DNA from: Thalassospira tepidiphila MCCC 1A03514
Lineage (GTDB): Bacteria > Pseudomonadota > Alphaproteobacteria > Rhodospirillales > Thalassospiraceae
NCBI RefSeq assembly: GCF_001662875.1
Contig: NZ_JPVZ01000003.1
Span: 575,121-639,120 of the forward strand
Length of the DNA stretch: 64,000 nucleotides
Direction of reading: 5' to 3'
Within the stretch, counting starts at the first letter, position 1; the number at the start of each line of letters is the position of its first letter. The notes beneath the pieces are model-generated. The model worked only from the letters and a program-made list of their open reading frames with translations, was not told the origin of the DNA and did not search any database. A program made the translations under genes and the position numbers. Shown here piece by piece: positions 1 through 8,671 of the stretch.

Positions 1-122
1 TGGTTTTGCGGGTTGATCAAGATGGCAAACCTGTCCGCGAAGGGGCACAGGTCGAAATCGGTGGGAATGACCGTTATGTCCCGGTTTGTCGTCGCCATTT
101 CAAGGAAGCGATGGACGAGTAG
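1..122 (+). CDS. tdk: Thymidine kinase, C-terminal end (partial)
   Basis: Only the last 39 codons are in the window; the frame is open to the left edge and stops with TAG at 120-122. The residues read [10 protein letters not shown], then [15 protein letters not shown], which matches the C-terminal end of bacterial type II thymidine kinases (E. coli Tdk has the same IGGNERY...CRKHY pattern). The C-x-x-H is the second half of the structural zinc site known in this family. The enzyme phosphorylates thymidine with ATP in the salvage of pyrimidine deoxynucleosides, which fits the nucleoside uptake locus at 14-25 kb. It runs towards argO, with 20 bp between the two stop codons. Confidence 0.86.
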   Translation, partial: VLRVDQDGKPVREGAQVEIGGNDRYVPVCRRHFKEAMDE

Positions 123-142
123 GGTGCACTCGATTTGGCTTC

Positions 143-769
143 CTAGTTCCCGATGAGCGCCCGTATTTCGGGTGCCAGCAGGCTATAGGCCACCAGCCAC
201 ATAACGCCACAGGTTACGCCATCAATGATCTTCCAGGTGATTGGGCGTGCGACATAGGGGGCAAGCCATGCAGCCCCCAGTGCAATGGCAAAGAACCAGA
301 CAAAACTGGCACTCATGGCACCCAGAGCAAAGCCAAGTCTTTCGTCCGCTGGATATTGCCCGCCAATACCACCCAGCATGACAACCGTATCAAGATAGAC
401 ATGCGGGTTCAAAAGCGTGACGGCCAGTGTGGTCCCAAGAACCGCTTTCCAGCCAGTTTTCGAGATCGCCTTTTCCGACAGTGTTTCGGTTTCAAACAAC
501 CGCCTTAGCGCACCAAACCCATACCAGATCAGGAATAAACCGCCGCCCCAGGCCGCAACCTTTGTGAGGAGCGGGTAGGCGGCAATCAGCGTTCCAAGCC
601 CTGCGACGCCCGCTGCAATCAAAACGGCATCACACAAGGCGCAGACGAAGGCCACCATCACCGGATGATTGCGCCGCAATCCCTGACCGAGAACAAAGGC
701 ATTCTGCGCGCCAATCGCAATGATCAGTCCGCCGCCAAGACCAAATCCGGTGGCATAGGTTAAAAGCAT
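143..769 (-). CDS. argO: LysE/ArgO family amino-acid exporter
   Basis: A 208-residue inner-membrane protein with about six hydrophobic segments. The N-terminal segment carries IAIGAQNAFVLGQG, the hallmark of the LysE/ArgO/RhtB exporter family in its ArgO/LysE branch. Members expel excess arginine or lysine using the proton gradient. The gene is divergent from argP at 872, which encodes the matching LysR-type activator, and the 102-bp gap holds the dyad at 832-860. That arrangement (exporter plus dedicated ArgP/LysG regulator) is the usual one. The length is normal for the family. Substrate (arginine, lysine or both) cannot be told from sequence. Confidence 0.9.
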   Translation of the reverse strand: MLLTYATGFGLGGGLIIAIGAQNAFVLGQGLRRNHPVMVAFVCALCDAVLIAAGVAGLGTLIAAYPLLTKVAAWGGGLFLIWYGFGALRRLFETETLSEKAISKTGWKAVLGTTLAVTLLNPHVYLDTVVMLGGIGGQYPADERLGFALGAMSASFVWFFAIALGAAWLAPYVARPITWKIIDGVTCGVMWLVAYSLLAPEIRALIGN

Positions 770-831
770 TCTCTGGTATCCCTTGTACTGTCCTCCGCCG
801 TTGATAGCACCTTTGTCCTTTAAGAAAATCG

Positions 832-860
832 AATTATACTAAACATGGATTAGTAAAATT
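832..860. promoter_or_regulatory. Probable ArgP operator in argO-argP gap
   Basis: Two 11-bp arms, AATTATACTAA at 832-842 and TTAGTAAAATT at 850-860, are inverted copies matching at 10 of 11 positions around a 7-bp spacer. The core TACTAA-N7-TTAGTA contains the T-N11-A layout that LysR-type regulators bind. It ends 12 bp before the argP start and lies about 63 bp upstream of the argO start. Binding here could activate argO and repress argP. Binding by ArgP is inferred from position. Confidence 0.65.
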
Positions 861-871
861 GATGGTTGTTC

Positions 872-1771
872 ATGCTCGATTACAAATTGGTTGAGGCCTG
901 TGCGGAGGTTATCCGTTTCGGAAGCTTTGAGAAGGCGGCCCGGGCGCTGGGACTAACTCAGTCTGCAATATCCCAGCGGGTCAAGCTGATGGAGGAACGA
1001 CTTGGTCAGCCAGTGTTGGTGCGCGCCAAGCCGATTGTCCCGACCGTGGCAGGCCAAAGGTTGCTTGCGCATTATCAGAGTGTGCGATTGCTTGAACAAG
1101 ATCTTGGGGCGGAACTGCCGGAGGTGCGCGCCGAGGGCGAATTTGGTCAGGTAACCCTTGCGGTTAATGCCGACAGTCTGGCGACCTGGTTTGTTGATGT
1201 GCCCAAGCTTCTGTTTGAGAAACTTGGCGTTCTGGTGCATTTGGTCGTCGATGATGAATCGCTAAATTATCAATCCTTGCAGGAAGGAAACGTGCTGGGT
1301 GCGGTCAGTTTGCGCGATACACCCATTCAGGGATGTCGGGTACGACCGCTGGGCTCCATGCGTTACTTTATGGTGGTTTCACCAGAATTTCAGGAACGCT
1401 ATTTCAAGGATGGGGTAACGGCGGATGCCTTGCGCGATTGTCCGGCGGTGAATTTTTCCGAACATGATGAACTGCAAAATCAGTTCATTCATCAATACTT
1501 CGGACTAAACCCCGGGGAATTCCCCGCTCATACTGTTCCAAGTTCACAGGGTTTCGTGACCCTTGCTGAACAGGGTGTGGCCTACGCCGTCGTTGAACAG
1601 CATCAGGCGGAAGAGGGGCTTCGTACCGGAAAGCTGGTTCGTCCGTGTCCGTTTGAAATTGATCGCCCATTATATTGGCATCATAAAACCATCAACAGTC
1701 GGCTTCTTGATCAGGTCAACGATATCGTCCTGTCTGAGGCACGCCGTCATCTGCCGGAAATTCCGCAGTAA
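872..1771 (+). CDS. argP: LysR-type regulator of the ArgP family
   Basis: A 299-residue LysR-type transcription factor. The N-terminal winged helix-turn-helix (about residues 1-60) reads MLDYKLVEACAEVIRFGSFE, close to the start of E. coli ArgP/IciA, and LTQSAISQRVKLMEE forms the recognition helix. The rest is the type 2 periplasmic-binding-like effector domain. ArgP senses arginine and lysine and activates argO, which lies divergently next door. I chose ATG 872 because the alternative TTG at 866 adds only two residues and family members start MLDYK. The C-terminus and length are normal. Confidence 0.88.
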   Translation: MLDYKLVEACAEVIRFGSFEKAARALGLTQSAISQRVKLMEERLGQPVLVRAKPIVPTVAGQRLLAHYQSVRLLEQDLGAELPEVRAEGEFGQVTLAVNADSLATWFVDVPKLLFEKLGVLVHLVVDDESLNYQSLQEGNVLGAVSLRDTPIQGCRVRPLGSMRYFMVVSPEFQERYFKDGVTADALRDCPAVNFSEHDELQNQFIHQYFGLNPGEFPAHTVPSSQGFVTLAEQGVAYAVVEQHQAEEGLRTGKLVRPCPFEIDRPLYWHHKTINSRLLDQVNDIVLSEARRHLPEIPQ

Positions 1772-1917
1772 AATCATGTCTCTCTGAACATTGTTTTGTC
1801 TTATTTGCCAAGGACATTCACCGCTGCCAAGTGCCCCGATTTGACTTGCATGCAAAAGTGTCGCTTACTTTGATGTGCGAACCAGTCCGTATAACGGATT
1901 GTAAAAACAGGAAAACA

Positions 1918-3243
1918 ATGTCTCATCGACTGATCGCCTGTGAAAATTGCGACTATCTCCATGTCGAGGAAGAAATCCCGACGGGCAGTGTCGCATATTG
2001 CGTTCGATGTGGATCGCCGTTGTACCGCGCGGCACAGGTGCGCTTTGACAAACCGTTGGCACTGGCTGTTACGGCCTTTCTGTTGTTCTTGATTGCCAAC
2101 AGCTATCCGGTTTTGACCTTTGCCATGGAAGGCCGGGTTGAGACCAACACACTAAGCAGTGGTGTGCTGACGTTCTGGCGCGAAGGGTTTCCGTTTTTGG
2201 CCATTATGGTCGCCGTCACATCTGTGCTGGCACCGCTGGTCCTGATTCTGGCGCACATCTATGTATTGCTGCCGATCAGCTTGAACCGGCAAGTGCCCGG
2301 CATGCAGCAGGTCTGGCGCATTCTGGCGATCATCCGGCCCTGGTCGATGCTGGATGTCTTCCTGATAGGGTTGCTGGTGGCTTTGACCAAGCTTACGGAT
2401 TTTGCTGACGTCATTGCCGGTCCTGCGTTTTTTGCGATTTGCTGCCTGATCCCGACGGTTCTTCTGATGAATATCACGCTTGATCCGCGCTATGTTTGGC
2501 GGCGGTTGGCGCCGGCAAACCTGCGTTATCCGACATCTGAAGATATTGGCGACCAACAAGGTTCAGATCAGCAAGACAGAACACTTCTGACCTGTCACAC
2601 ATGCTCCATGGTTGTTCTGGGCGGCGGGCATGAAAATGTGCGTTGTCCGCGCTGTGGTGCGATGGTGCATCACCGGAAGCCACGTAGCCTGTCGCGTTCA
2701 TGGGCGTTGTTGCTGGCTGCTGTCATTTTGTACGTGCCGGCAAATGTCTTTCCGATCATGACCGTGACGTATCTTGGCCGGGCAGAGGCCGACACAATAC
2801 TTTCCGGGGTCAGCGCGCTGGTCCGGGCCGGAGAGTGGCCAATTGCCATCGTTGTCTTTACCGCAAGCATTCTGGTGCCAATCATCAAAATCCTGCTGTT
2901 GGGGTGGGTGTATATTGCAACCGCCTTGGGGTTGTCTGGTCCACTCAAGGAGCGCACATTGATTTATCGTATTACGGAGCTGATCGGGCGATGGTCGATG
3001 GTTGATGTGTTTATGGTATCGATCCTTGCCGCACTGGTAAAACTTGGAAATATCGCAACAGTTCAACCCGGTTTCGGGGCGGTTGCATTTTGTGGGGTGG
3101 TTATTTTGACAATGCTGTCGGCCATGGCCTTTGATCCGCGTTTGATTTGGGATCGCGCCGGTATGCAAACGGTCAAACGACCAAGATTGGCAAGTGTGAA
3201 GACAGATCATGACCGCGTTGAAAATCAGGGGATTCCGTCATGA
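1918..3243 (+). CDS. pqiA: PqiA-type envelope transport membrane protein
   Basis: A 441-residue integral membrane protein made of two similar halves. Each half begins with a zinc-ribbon of paired cysteines (C8-x-x-C11 and C28-x-x-C31; then CHTC and CPRCG near residues 225-250) followed by about four transmembrane segments. This is the paraquat-inducible protein A architecture. PqiA is the inner-membrane partner of the tunnel-forming MCE protein PqiB in lipid trafficking between inner and outer membranes. ATG 1918 is chosen because the zinc ribbon begins right after it and AGGAAA lies just upstream; an in-frame extension to 1831 lacks family features. It overlaps pqiB by 4 bp. Confidence 0.9.
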   Translation: MSHRLIACENCDYLHVEEEIPTGSVAYCVRCGSPLYRAAQVRFDKPLALAVTAFLLFLIANSYPVLTFAMEGRVETNTLSSGVLTFWREGFPFLAIMVAVTSVLAPLVLILAHIYVLLPISLNRQVPGMQQVWRILAIIRPWSMLDVFLIGLLVALTKLTDFADVIAGPAFFAICCLIPTVLLMNITLDPRYVWRRLAPANLRYPTSEDIGDQQGSDQQDRTLLTCHTCSMVVLGGGHENVRCPRCGAMVHHRKPRSLSRSWALLLAAVILYVPANVFPIMTVTYLGRAEADTILSGVSALVRAGEWPIAIVVFTASILVPIIKILLLGWVYIATALGLSGPLKERTLIYRITELIGRWSMVDVFMVSILAALVKLGNIATVQPGFGAVAFCGVVILTMLSAMAFDPRLIWDRAGMQTVKRPRLASVKTDHDRVENQGIPS

Positions 3244-4919
3244 GTGACGCGAAAAGTTCAGAACCGGATCAACAGCCGGAAAAGCCAGACATCCGAACAG
3301 GTTGGGGCCGTTTTTCAATTATCTGGCTGGTGCCGCTGGTGGCCTTGATCGTCGGTGGTTGGCTGTTGTGGCGTGATATCGTCTCAAAGGGTCCTGAAAT
3401 CACCGTTACGTTTGAAGCGGCAGAAGGTCTGTCTGCCGGTAAGACAGCCGTGCGTTATCGCGATGTCGATGTCGGTCAGGTAACAGCCATCAATCTTGCC
3501 GACGATATGGAACATGTTATTCTGACGATCCGGATGAACGCGGATTTCAGCGATTACCTGACAGATAAAACGCGGTTCTGGGTTGTGCGTCCACGCGTGA
3601 GTGCGCGCGGTATTACCGGCTTGGAAACCATTGTTTCCGGCGCCTACATTGAAGTAATACCGGACAAGTCGGGGGAAAAAGCACGCCAATTTGTTGGCGA
3701 GGAGGAGCCGCAATTTATACCTGATGAAGAAAACGGCACGCGTTTTGTCCTGACCGCAGAAGAACTCGGTTCCCTGGGTGAGGGGACACCGGTCCTGCTG
3801 CGCGGGATCGAGGTCGGAGAGGTGCTTGATACCGAACTGGATGCCAATGCGGATGGTGTTTCAATCCCCGTATTTATCCGCAAACCTTTCGATGCCCTTG
3901 TTAAACGCCAAACCAGATTTTGGGATTCAAGCGGGATTGCCCTTGATCTGAATGCCGAAGGCTTTTCTGTGCGCGCGCAGTCTGTTCGCTCTGTTTTGGC
4001 GGGCGGGATCAACTTTTATACGCCGCCCGCAAATGAAAACGACGAAATGGCGACCGCAGATACGGTATTCCGCCTGCATGAAAGCCTTGAGAAGGCCGAG
4101 TTGCTTGCTGAGGGATACAGTCAGCGCTACATGCTTTATTTCGACTCTTCGGTTCGCGGACTTTCGCGCGGTGCGCCTGTGGAATTTAACGGTATCCGTG
4201 TCGGGACAGTCGAAAGTGTCGACCTGGAATATGTCGTTACACAGCACGCCTTCCGTGTGCCGGTTGAGGTCACACTTGAACCCGAACGCGTAAGCATCGT
4301 TGGTGGGCGCCTCGGGGATGTTGACCCGCAGGAAACCATAGAAACCCTGATTGATAATGGCCTGCGCGCCCGCCTCAAGACAGGAAGTTTCATTACAGGT
4401 CAGTTGTTTGTCGACCTGTCTATGCATCCGGTTTCCCCGGCGCGCTATCTTGGCAATCAAGAGGGCAATTTGCCGGAACTTCCGACATTGCCGCAAAAGC
4501 TGGACGAAATTGCCAATTCGCTAACCAGTCTTCTTGAAAAGGTCGAAACCTTCCCGATTGAAGAAATCGGAATTCGCCTGCTTGGGACCGTGGAGGGCAT
4601 GGAGAATATCGTCACGTCGCCAGCATTGAATAACGGGATGATCAGCCTGCAACAGGCCGCAGCGGGCATAAATACGCTTGTCACCAATCTGGATGCGAGT
4701 GTGTTACCTGCAACCCAGACCGCGCTGGATGCAGCACGCGAGGCACTTGGCGGTGTTCGCGATGTCACCGCGCCAACGTCACCTGTGCGTTACAACCTTG
4801 AACAGGCCCTGAAAGAACTCGGAGCAACGGCGCGTTCCCTGCGTGAACTGACCGATTTCCTCGAACAGAACCCGAGTGCCCTTATCCTTGGCAAGAGCGG
4901 CCCGGAGGAGAATAAATGA
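3240..4919 (+). CDS. pqiB: PqiB, MCE-domain (MlaD family) tunnel protein
   Basis: A 559-residue protein with a short cytoplasmic N-terminus, one transmembrane helix (IIWLVPLVALIVGGWLLW, near residue 30) and three successive MCE/MlaD modules recognisable by repeats such as GLSAGKTAVRYRDVDVGQV, GTPVLLRGIEVGEV and GAPVEFNGIRVGTV. A helical C-terminal part follows. E. coli PqiB has the same three-MCE layout at 546 residues and forms a hexameric needle spanning the periplasm. The start overlaps the pqiA stop (ATGA) and the stop overlaps the pqiC start, so the three genes are translationally coupled. No adjacent ATPase is present, as is typical for the pqi system. Confidence 0.92.
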   Translation: MSDAKSSEPDQQPEKPDIRTGWGRFSIIWLVPLVALIVGGWLLWRDIVSKGPEITVTFEAAEGLSAGKTAVRYRDVDVGQVTAINLADDMEHVILTIRMNADFSDYLTDKTRFWVVRPRVSARGITGLETIVSGAYIEVIPDKSGEKARQFVGEEEPQFIPDEENGTRFVLTAEELGSLGEGTPVLLRGIEVGEVLDTELDANADGVSIPVFIRKPFDALVKRQTRFWDSSGIALDLNAEGFSVRAQSVRSVLAGGINFYTPPANENDEMATADTVFRLHESLEKAELLAEGYSQRYMLYFDSSVRGLSRGAPVEFNGIRVGTVESVDLEYVVTQHAFRVPVEVTLEPERVSIVGGRLGDVDPQETIETLIDNGLRARLKTGSFITGQLFVDLSMHPVSPARYLGNQEGNLPELPTLPQKLDEIANSLTSLLEKVETFPIEEIGIRLLGTVEGMENIVTSPALNNGMISLQQAAAGINTLVTNLDASVLPATQTALDAAREALGGVRDVTAPTSPVRYNLEQALKELGATARSLRELTDFLEQNPSALILGKSGPEENK

Positions 4920-5512
4920 TGCGACAGACAGTCCGAAAAATGATCTCCAGATGGGGGGTGCTGCTGGTCGCACCACTATTGGCCGCCTGCGCGTCACCCT
5001 CGGTTCCTGACCAATATTATTTGCTGTCACCAATGGTGCAGCCGGTGTCGCCAGCACCCGGTGAAACGACGGTCATTGGTGTTGGGCCGGTGACAATTCC
5101 GAGCTATCTCGACCGATCGACGATCGTCACGCGCAGTGCCGCCAATCGGCCGGAGGTCAATTCCGGATACCGCTGGGCCGAACCGCTGGGCGAGAATATC
5201 AATCGTGTTCTTATGGATAACCTCGACAGGACCGGGGTTGCCGCACGGCTGGAAGTCTTTCCCTGGAACTCACGGGACATGGTGGAATGGCAGGTGGTTG
5301 TCGATATTGACCGTTTTGAACGGCAGGCCGATGGCAATGTTAACCTGACAGCCCGTTGGAAGCTTGTGTATTTCCAAAGTGGGGAAATCGTCACAGCAGC
5401 CAAGTATGACAAGGTCAGCACACCAGTCGATCAAACACTCGATAACACCGTTATCGCCATGAGCAGTCTGCTAGCCGATTTGACGGCCGAAATTGCGGCG
5501 CGGATACCGTGA
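4916..5512 (+). CDS. pqiC: PqiC-type outer-membrane lipoprotein
   Basis: A 198-residue lipoprotein. The signal peptide ends in the lipobox LLAAC (cysteine near residue 24) and is followed by ASPSVPDQYYLLSP, typical of the PqiC/YmbA (DUF330, ABC-type transport auxiliary) family. PqiC binds the distal end of the PqiB needle at the outer membrane. The gene overlaps pqiB by 4 bp, completing a pqiABC operon. Two consecutive ATG codons (4916 and 4919) could start it; the choice does not affect the signal peptide. No clear terminator was seen after the stop, and 254 bp of AT-rich sequence with no recognised element separates it from the next gene. Confidence 0.88.
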   Translation: MMRQTVRKMISRWGVLLVAPLLAACASPSVPDQYYLLSPMVQPVSPAPGETTVIGVGPVTIPSYLDRSTIVTRSAANRPEVNSGYRWAEPLGENINRVLMDNLDRTGVAARLEVFPWNSRDMVEWQVVVDIDRFERQADGNVNLTARWKLVYFQSGEIVTAAKYDKVSTPVDQTLDNTVIAMSSLLADLTAEIAARIP

Positions 5513-5766
5513 TTCGTCGGAAAATGACGGTTCACGGCCAAATACGCAGTTCGATTGTCAGAATTTCCCAGCTCCAAGGGCAGGGGAATTCAGGAAATTC
5601 TAAAGAAATACCCGAAAGTATATAAAACATCTGCATCGAACTATTGTTTTAGGATCCCGATTAGCAGTATAAGTAAGAATAAATATAAAAATTGGGACAC
5701 GCGCCTGACTAGTTAAACGGCAGACTTATGCCGCCCAAACAGGAAGTTAGGGAGCCAGAGCGCGTC

Positions 5767-7455
5767 ATGTCGGATACGACATTTGAAGTTATGGTCCAGC
5801 GTGGGGATCGCTGGATAATCCATTCGACATTTGATGTCGAACAGGAGGCGGTTACAGAAGCTGAAAAGCTTGTGAAAACCAAGATCTCTGCCGTGCGCGT
5901 TATTCGTAACTGGGAACGCGGCGACGGTCGTCATATTGAAAAGGTACTTCTCGAAAAACAAGGTGCGGGCGAGGACCAGGACGATGACGTTCGGGTAACT
6001 TCGATCGACGAAGCGCCGTTGTGCGAGACGGATAATGACCTTTTGCAGAAAGAAAGCCGCGCGACCATCAACCGGTTGCTGCGCAAATATTTCGAACAGG
6101 AAATTCTGACGCCTTGCGAGGTAATGTACAATTACCAGAACCTGCGCAAGTTGATGTTCCATGACACCTTGATGCCGACCGCGGTTGACAAGGTGGCCGG
6201 GCTTCATGCCAAGGCGACGGATGGTGATCACATTGAGGCGATGAACAACCTTCATGGCGCGATTGAGCAGCTATCTGCGCGCGCCCGCGAAGTTGAAAAA
6301 GTCGATCTGCCGGCATTCGAAGACGCCACCATTTCGGAAGTGCGTGACGAAATCCGACGCCTCAACCTTGCGGAAGATACCGACTTCCTGACCATGGTTG
6401 CGCTGACGCGCGTGCTGTCCTCGACCCGTAACTGGGTCGGGAAGCTTGACCTTGCGCTTAAGGTCAAGGGCGATGAAAAGGACGAAGCCGCCCGCAAGAT
6501 GATTGATGACGTGATTGCCGATATTCTCGGTTCTCCCGTCGCACTCAAGGAACTGCTTGGCGGTTCCCGCAGCTTTGGCGAAGCGGTGACCCTGCACATT
6601 GACCTCGCACTTGGCCGTGCAAAGGGAAATCGCGGTGCTGCTGATGACATTCTTGAACTTCTGAACCCGCTGTTTGGGTCCGGTCTTTTGGCCAACAGTC
6701 AGGAAGCGATGTTTGATTACATCGTTCGTGAACTGCGCAGTGCCAATAGCCTGCAACGCCACGAAAGCGATCCGGATCCGCTTGACGGTATCCTTGAACG
6801 CCTGATCACAGAGCAGGGCGTGATTTATGGCACGCCGATGGTCAGCGCGATTGCCGAACGTGGTGCTCGGTTGCGCAATGTTGGCGGCCCAAGGGCGCTG
6901 ATCGAAGGTGTTGCAGAAATCAACAGTCGCCTGATCCCCAACTTCCGGAAGCTGACCTGGCTTATCGCGGTTGCCAATAGCGGGATCGTCGAAGACTTTG
7001 CCGACGAACTCTATGAGATGATGCGCGACGCTGTCGGTGATATGCGTGCTTTGCGCGCGTTCTGTGAGCCGGACGCCAAGCCACGCGACAAAATGGCGAC
7101 CGTCAAACATATGAACGACGTGCTTGCGGCATCAAACGTTCCTGATGAGCAGAAGGCCGAAATCGGCGCCAAGCTTGATGACGGACTGGCAGAGTATCTT
7201 GTCCGCGAGAAGGTGATTGAACGCATTGATAATCCGTCTCTGCATTTGCGCAAACGGGCCTATATGCTGGTTCAATTCTGTTCAAGCGGTGTTCTGATTG
7301 AGGGCAAATCGGCTGCCATGGCCCGTAAAAGGGTGGTCGGGTATCTGAAACAGCCCAACTTTACCGACAAATTGGTCGATGACATCAAGGACATGACGAC
7401 CAAGGAAGGCACGATCCGCGATTTCTATGCATTGTTGCAACGAAGCGGGTTCTGA
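5767..7455 (+). CDS. Conserved-looking protein of unknown function, 562 aa
   Basis: I do not recognise this protein. It is soluble-looking, rich in charged residues and mostly helical, with no signal peptide or membrane segment. The first about 55 residues form a distinct module (TFEVMVQRGDRWIIHSTFDV, then an alpha/beta pattern) that reads like a small ligand- or protein-binding domain; the remaining 500 residues look like stacked helices. ATG 5767 is preferred over the in-frame start at 5728 because GGGAG lies just upstream and the module begins there. Codon use matches its neighbours. It is a single-gene unit, followed by a terminator hairpin at 7490-7532. Confidence 0.8.
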   Translation: MSDTTFEVMVQRGDRWIIHSTFDVEQEAVTEAEKLVKTKISAVRVIRNWERGDGRHIEKVLLEKQGAGEDQDDDVRVTSIDEAPLCETDNDLLQKESRATINRLLRKYFEQEILTPCEVMYNYQNLRKLMFHDTLMPTAVDKVAGLHAKATDGDHIEAMNNLHGAIEQLSARAREVEKVDLPAFEDATISEVRDEIRRLNLAEDTDFLTMVALTRVLSSTRNWVGKLDLALKVKGDEKDEAARKMIDDVIADILGSPVALKELLGGSRSFGEAVTLHIDLALGRAKGNRGAADDILELLNPLFGSGLLANSQEAMFDYIVRELRSANSLQRHESDPDPLDGILERLITEQGVIYGTPMVSAIAERGARLRNVGGPRALIEGVAEINSRLIPNFRKLTWLIAVANSGIVEDFADELYEMMRDAVGDMRALRAFCEPDAKPRDKMATVKHMNDVLAASNVPDEQKAEIGAKLDDGLAEYLVREKVIERIDNPSLHLRKRAYMLVQFCSSGVLIEGKSAAMARKRVVGYLKQPNFTDKLVDDIKDMTTKEGTIRDFYALLQRSGF

Positions 7456-7489
7456 CCCGAATACATCCTTTTTGGGCGTTGAATGATGA

Positions 7490-7532
7490 AAACACCCCGC
7501 GAAAGCCGGTTGGCGAGATTCGTGGGGTGTTT
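7490..7532 (+). terminator. Intrinsic terminator
   Basis: AACACCCCGCGAA and TTCGTGGGGTGTT pair over 13 positions with a single G-T pair around a 16-nt loop, then TTTG. It ends the transcript of the unknown 562-residue gene. Confidence 0.6.
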
Positions 7533-7590
7533 GTCATTGTTGCCACATTCGGGATTGGGCATGATGTATCTCTGACAAGGAGCTACGAAG

Positions 7591-8622
7591 ATGTCCAACT
7601 CACCCCACACCCCAAAATTAGTCGTCTGCCATGCCTTTGATGGTGTCATGAGCCTTGATGTCATCGGACCGCTTCAGGTGTTCGGTTCGGCAAATGACGA
7701 GCTTTCCGCGCTAGGACGGCCACAAGGATACGAAGGGATCGTTGTCGCCGGGGCGAGTGGGCCGGTACGGACATCCTGTGGTGTGCGAATATATGCCGAT
7801 ATGGCGTGGCGTGACCTTGATCTGGACACGGTCGATACTCTGCTGGTGCCAGGTGGTGTCGGTGTTCTGACAGAATGCAAAGAACCTCAAATCCTTGATT
7901 GGGTCAGAAAGGCCGAAGGCATCGTACCACGGCTAGGCTCGATCTGTTCAGGTGCACTTGTCCTGGCCGAGGCCGGAGTGCTTGATGGCAAAATGGCCAC
8001 AACCCACTGGTCGCGCTGCGAACAAATGGCACGGGATTACCCGGCAATCCAAATGATGGGGGACCGGCTGCATAGCTATGATCCCGTAGGACTGGATGGC
8101 GATCCGCATGTTTTCACATCAGCTGGCGTCACCGCCGGGATTGATCTGGCGCTGGCGATTGTGGAGGCCGATTTTGGTCGTGCCTTGGCCTTGTCCGTTG
8201 CGCGCCGGCTTGTGATGTTCCTCAAACGGCCCGGCGGGCAGGCACAGTTCAGCGCCTATCTTATCCCTGAAACAGGCGCCACAGCGCGGCTTGCAAATCT
8301 GCTTGAATGGTTACCCGGCAATATCGCCAAGGATTTGTCACTTGAAACACTGGCCGAACGTGCGGGGATGACACCGCGCACTTTTTCACGGGTGTTTGCG
8401 CGTGATCTGGGGATGAGCCCGGCGCGTTACGTCGAACGGGTTCGTGTAGAAGCCGCCCGTGCGCTGTTGCAGGACGAGGCCCTTGCGATTGGGCAAGTTG
8501 CCGAGTTGTGTGGATTCCGGCATCCGGAAACGCTGCGCCGGGCGTTTCAGCGACATCTTTCTGTCAGTCCCCAGGAATATGCGGAGCGCTTTGCCCGCAA
8601 ATCACTTGTCACCGCAAACTAG
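7591..8622 (+). CDS. GlxA family (DJ-1/PfpI + AraC) transcriptional regulator
   Basis: A 343-residue regulator. Residues 1-180 are a DJ-1/PfpI (class I glutamine amidotransferase-like) domain with the nucleophile-elbow stretch GSICSGALVLAEAGVLDG. The C-terminal 120 residues are an AraC/XylS DNA-binding domain with two helix-turn-helix motifs (LAERAGMTPRTFSRVFARDL and AELCGFRHPETLRRAFQRHL). Family members sense small metabolites such as choline derivatives or arginine; the ligand here cannot be told. An AAGGAG ribosome site precedes the ATG. The MFS carrier at 8672 begins 49 bp downstream on the same strand and is the likely target or partner. Confidence 0.9.
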   Translation: MSNSPHTPKLVVCHAFDGVMSLDVIGPLQVFGSANDELSALGRPQGYEGIVVAGASGPVRTSCGVRIYADMAWRDLDLDTVDTLLVPGGVGVLTECKEPQILDWVRKAEGIVPRLGSICSGALVLAEAGVLDGKMATTHWSRCEQMARDYPAIQMMGDRLHSYDPVGLDGDPHVFTSAGVTAGIDLALAIVEADFGRALALSVARRLVMFLKRPGGQAQFSAYLIPETGATARLANLLEWLPGNIAKDLSLETLAERAGMTPRTFSRVFARDLGMSPARYVERVRVEAARALLQDEALAIGQVAELCGFRHPETLRRAFQRHLSVSPQEYAERFARKSLVTAN

Positions 8623-8671
8623 CGACGGTTTGACGGCTTTCATCACAGTTTGAATTTCAGGAGTTGGGAAC

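Noticed and set aside
5513..5766. Possible regulatory element in the AT-rich gap after pqiC
   Set aside because: Only short imperfect repeats such as GAATTCAGGAAATTC; nothing strong enough to call.
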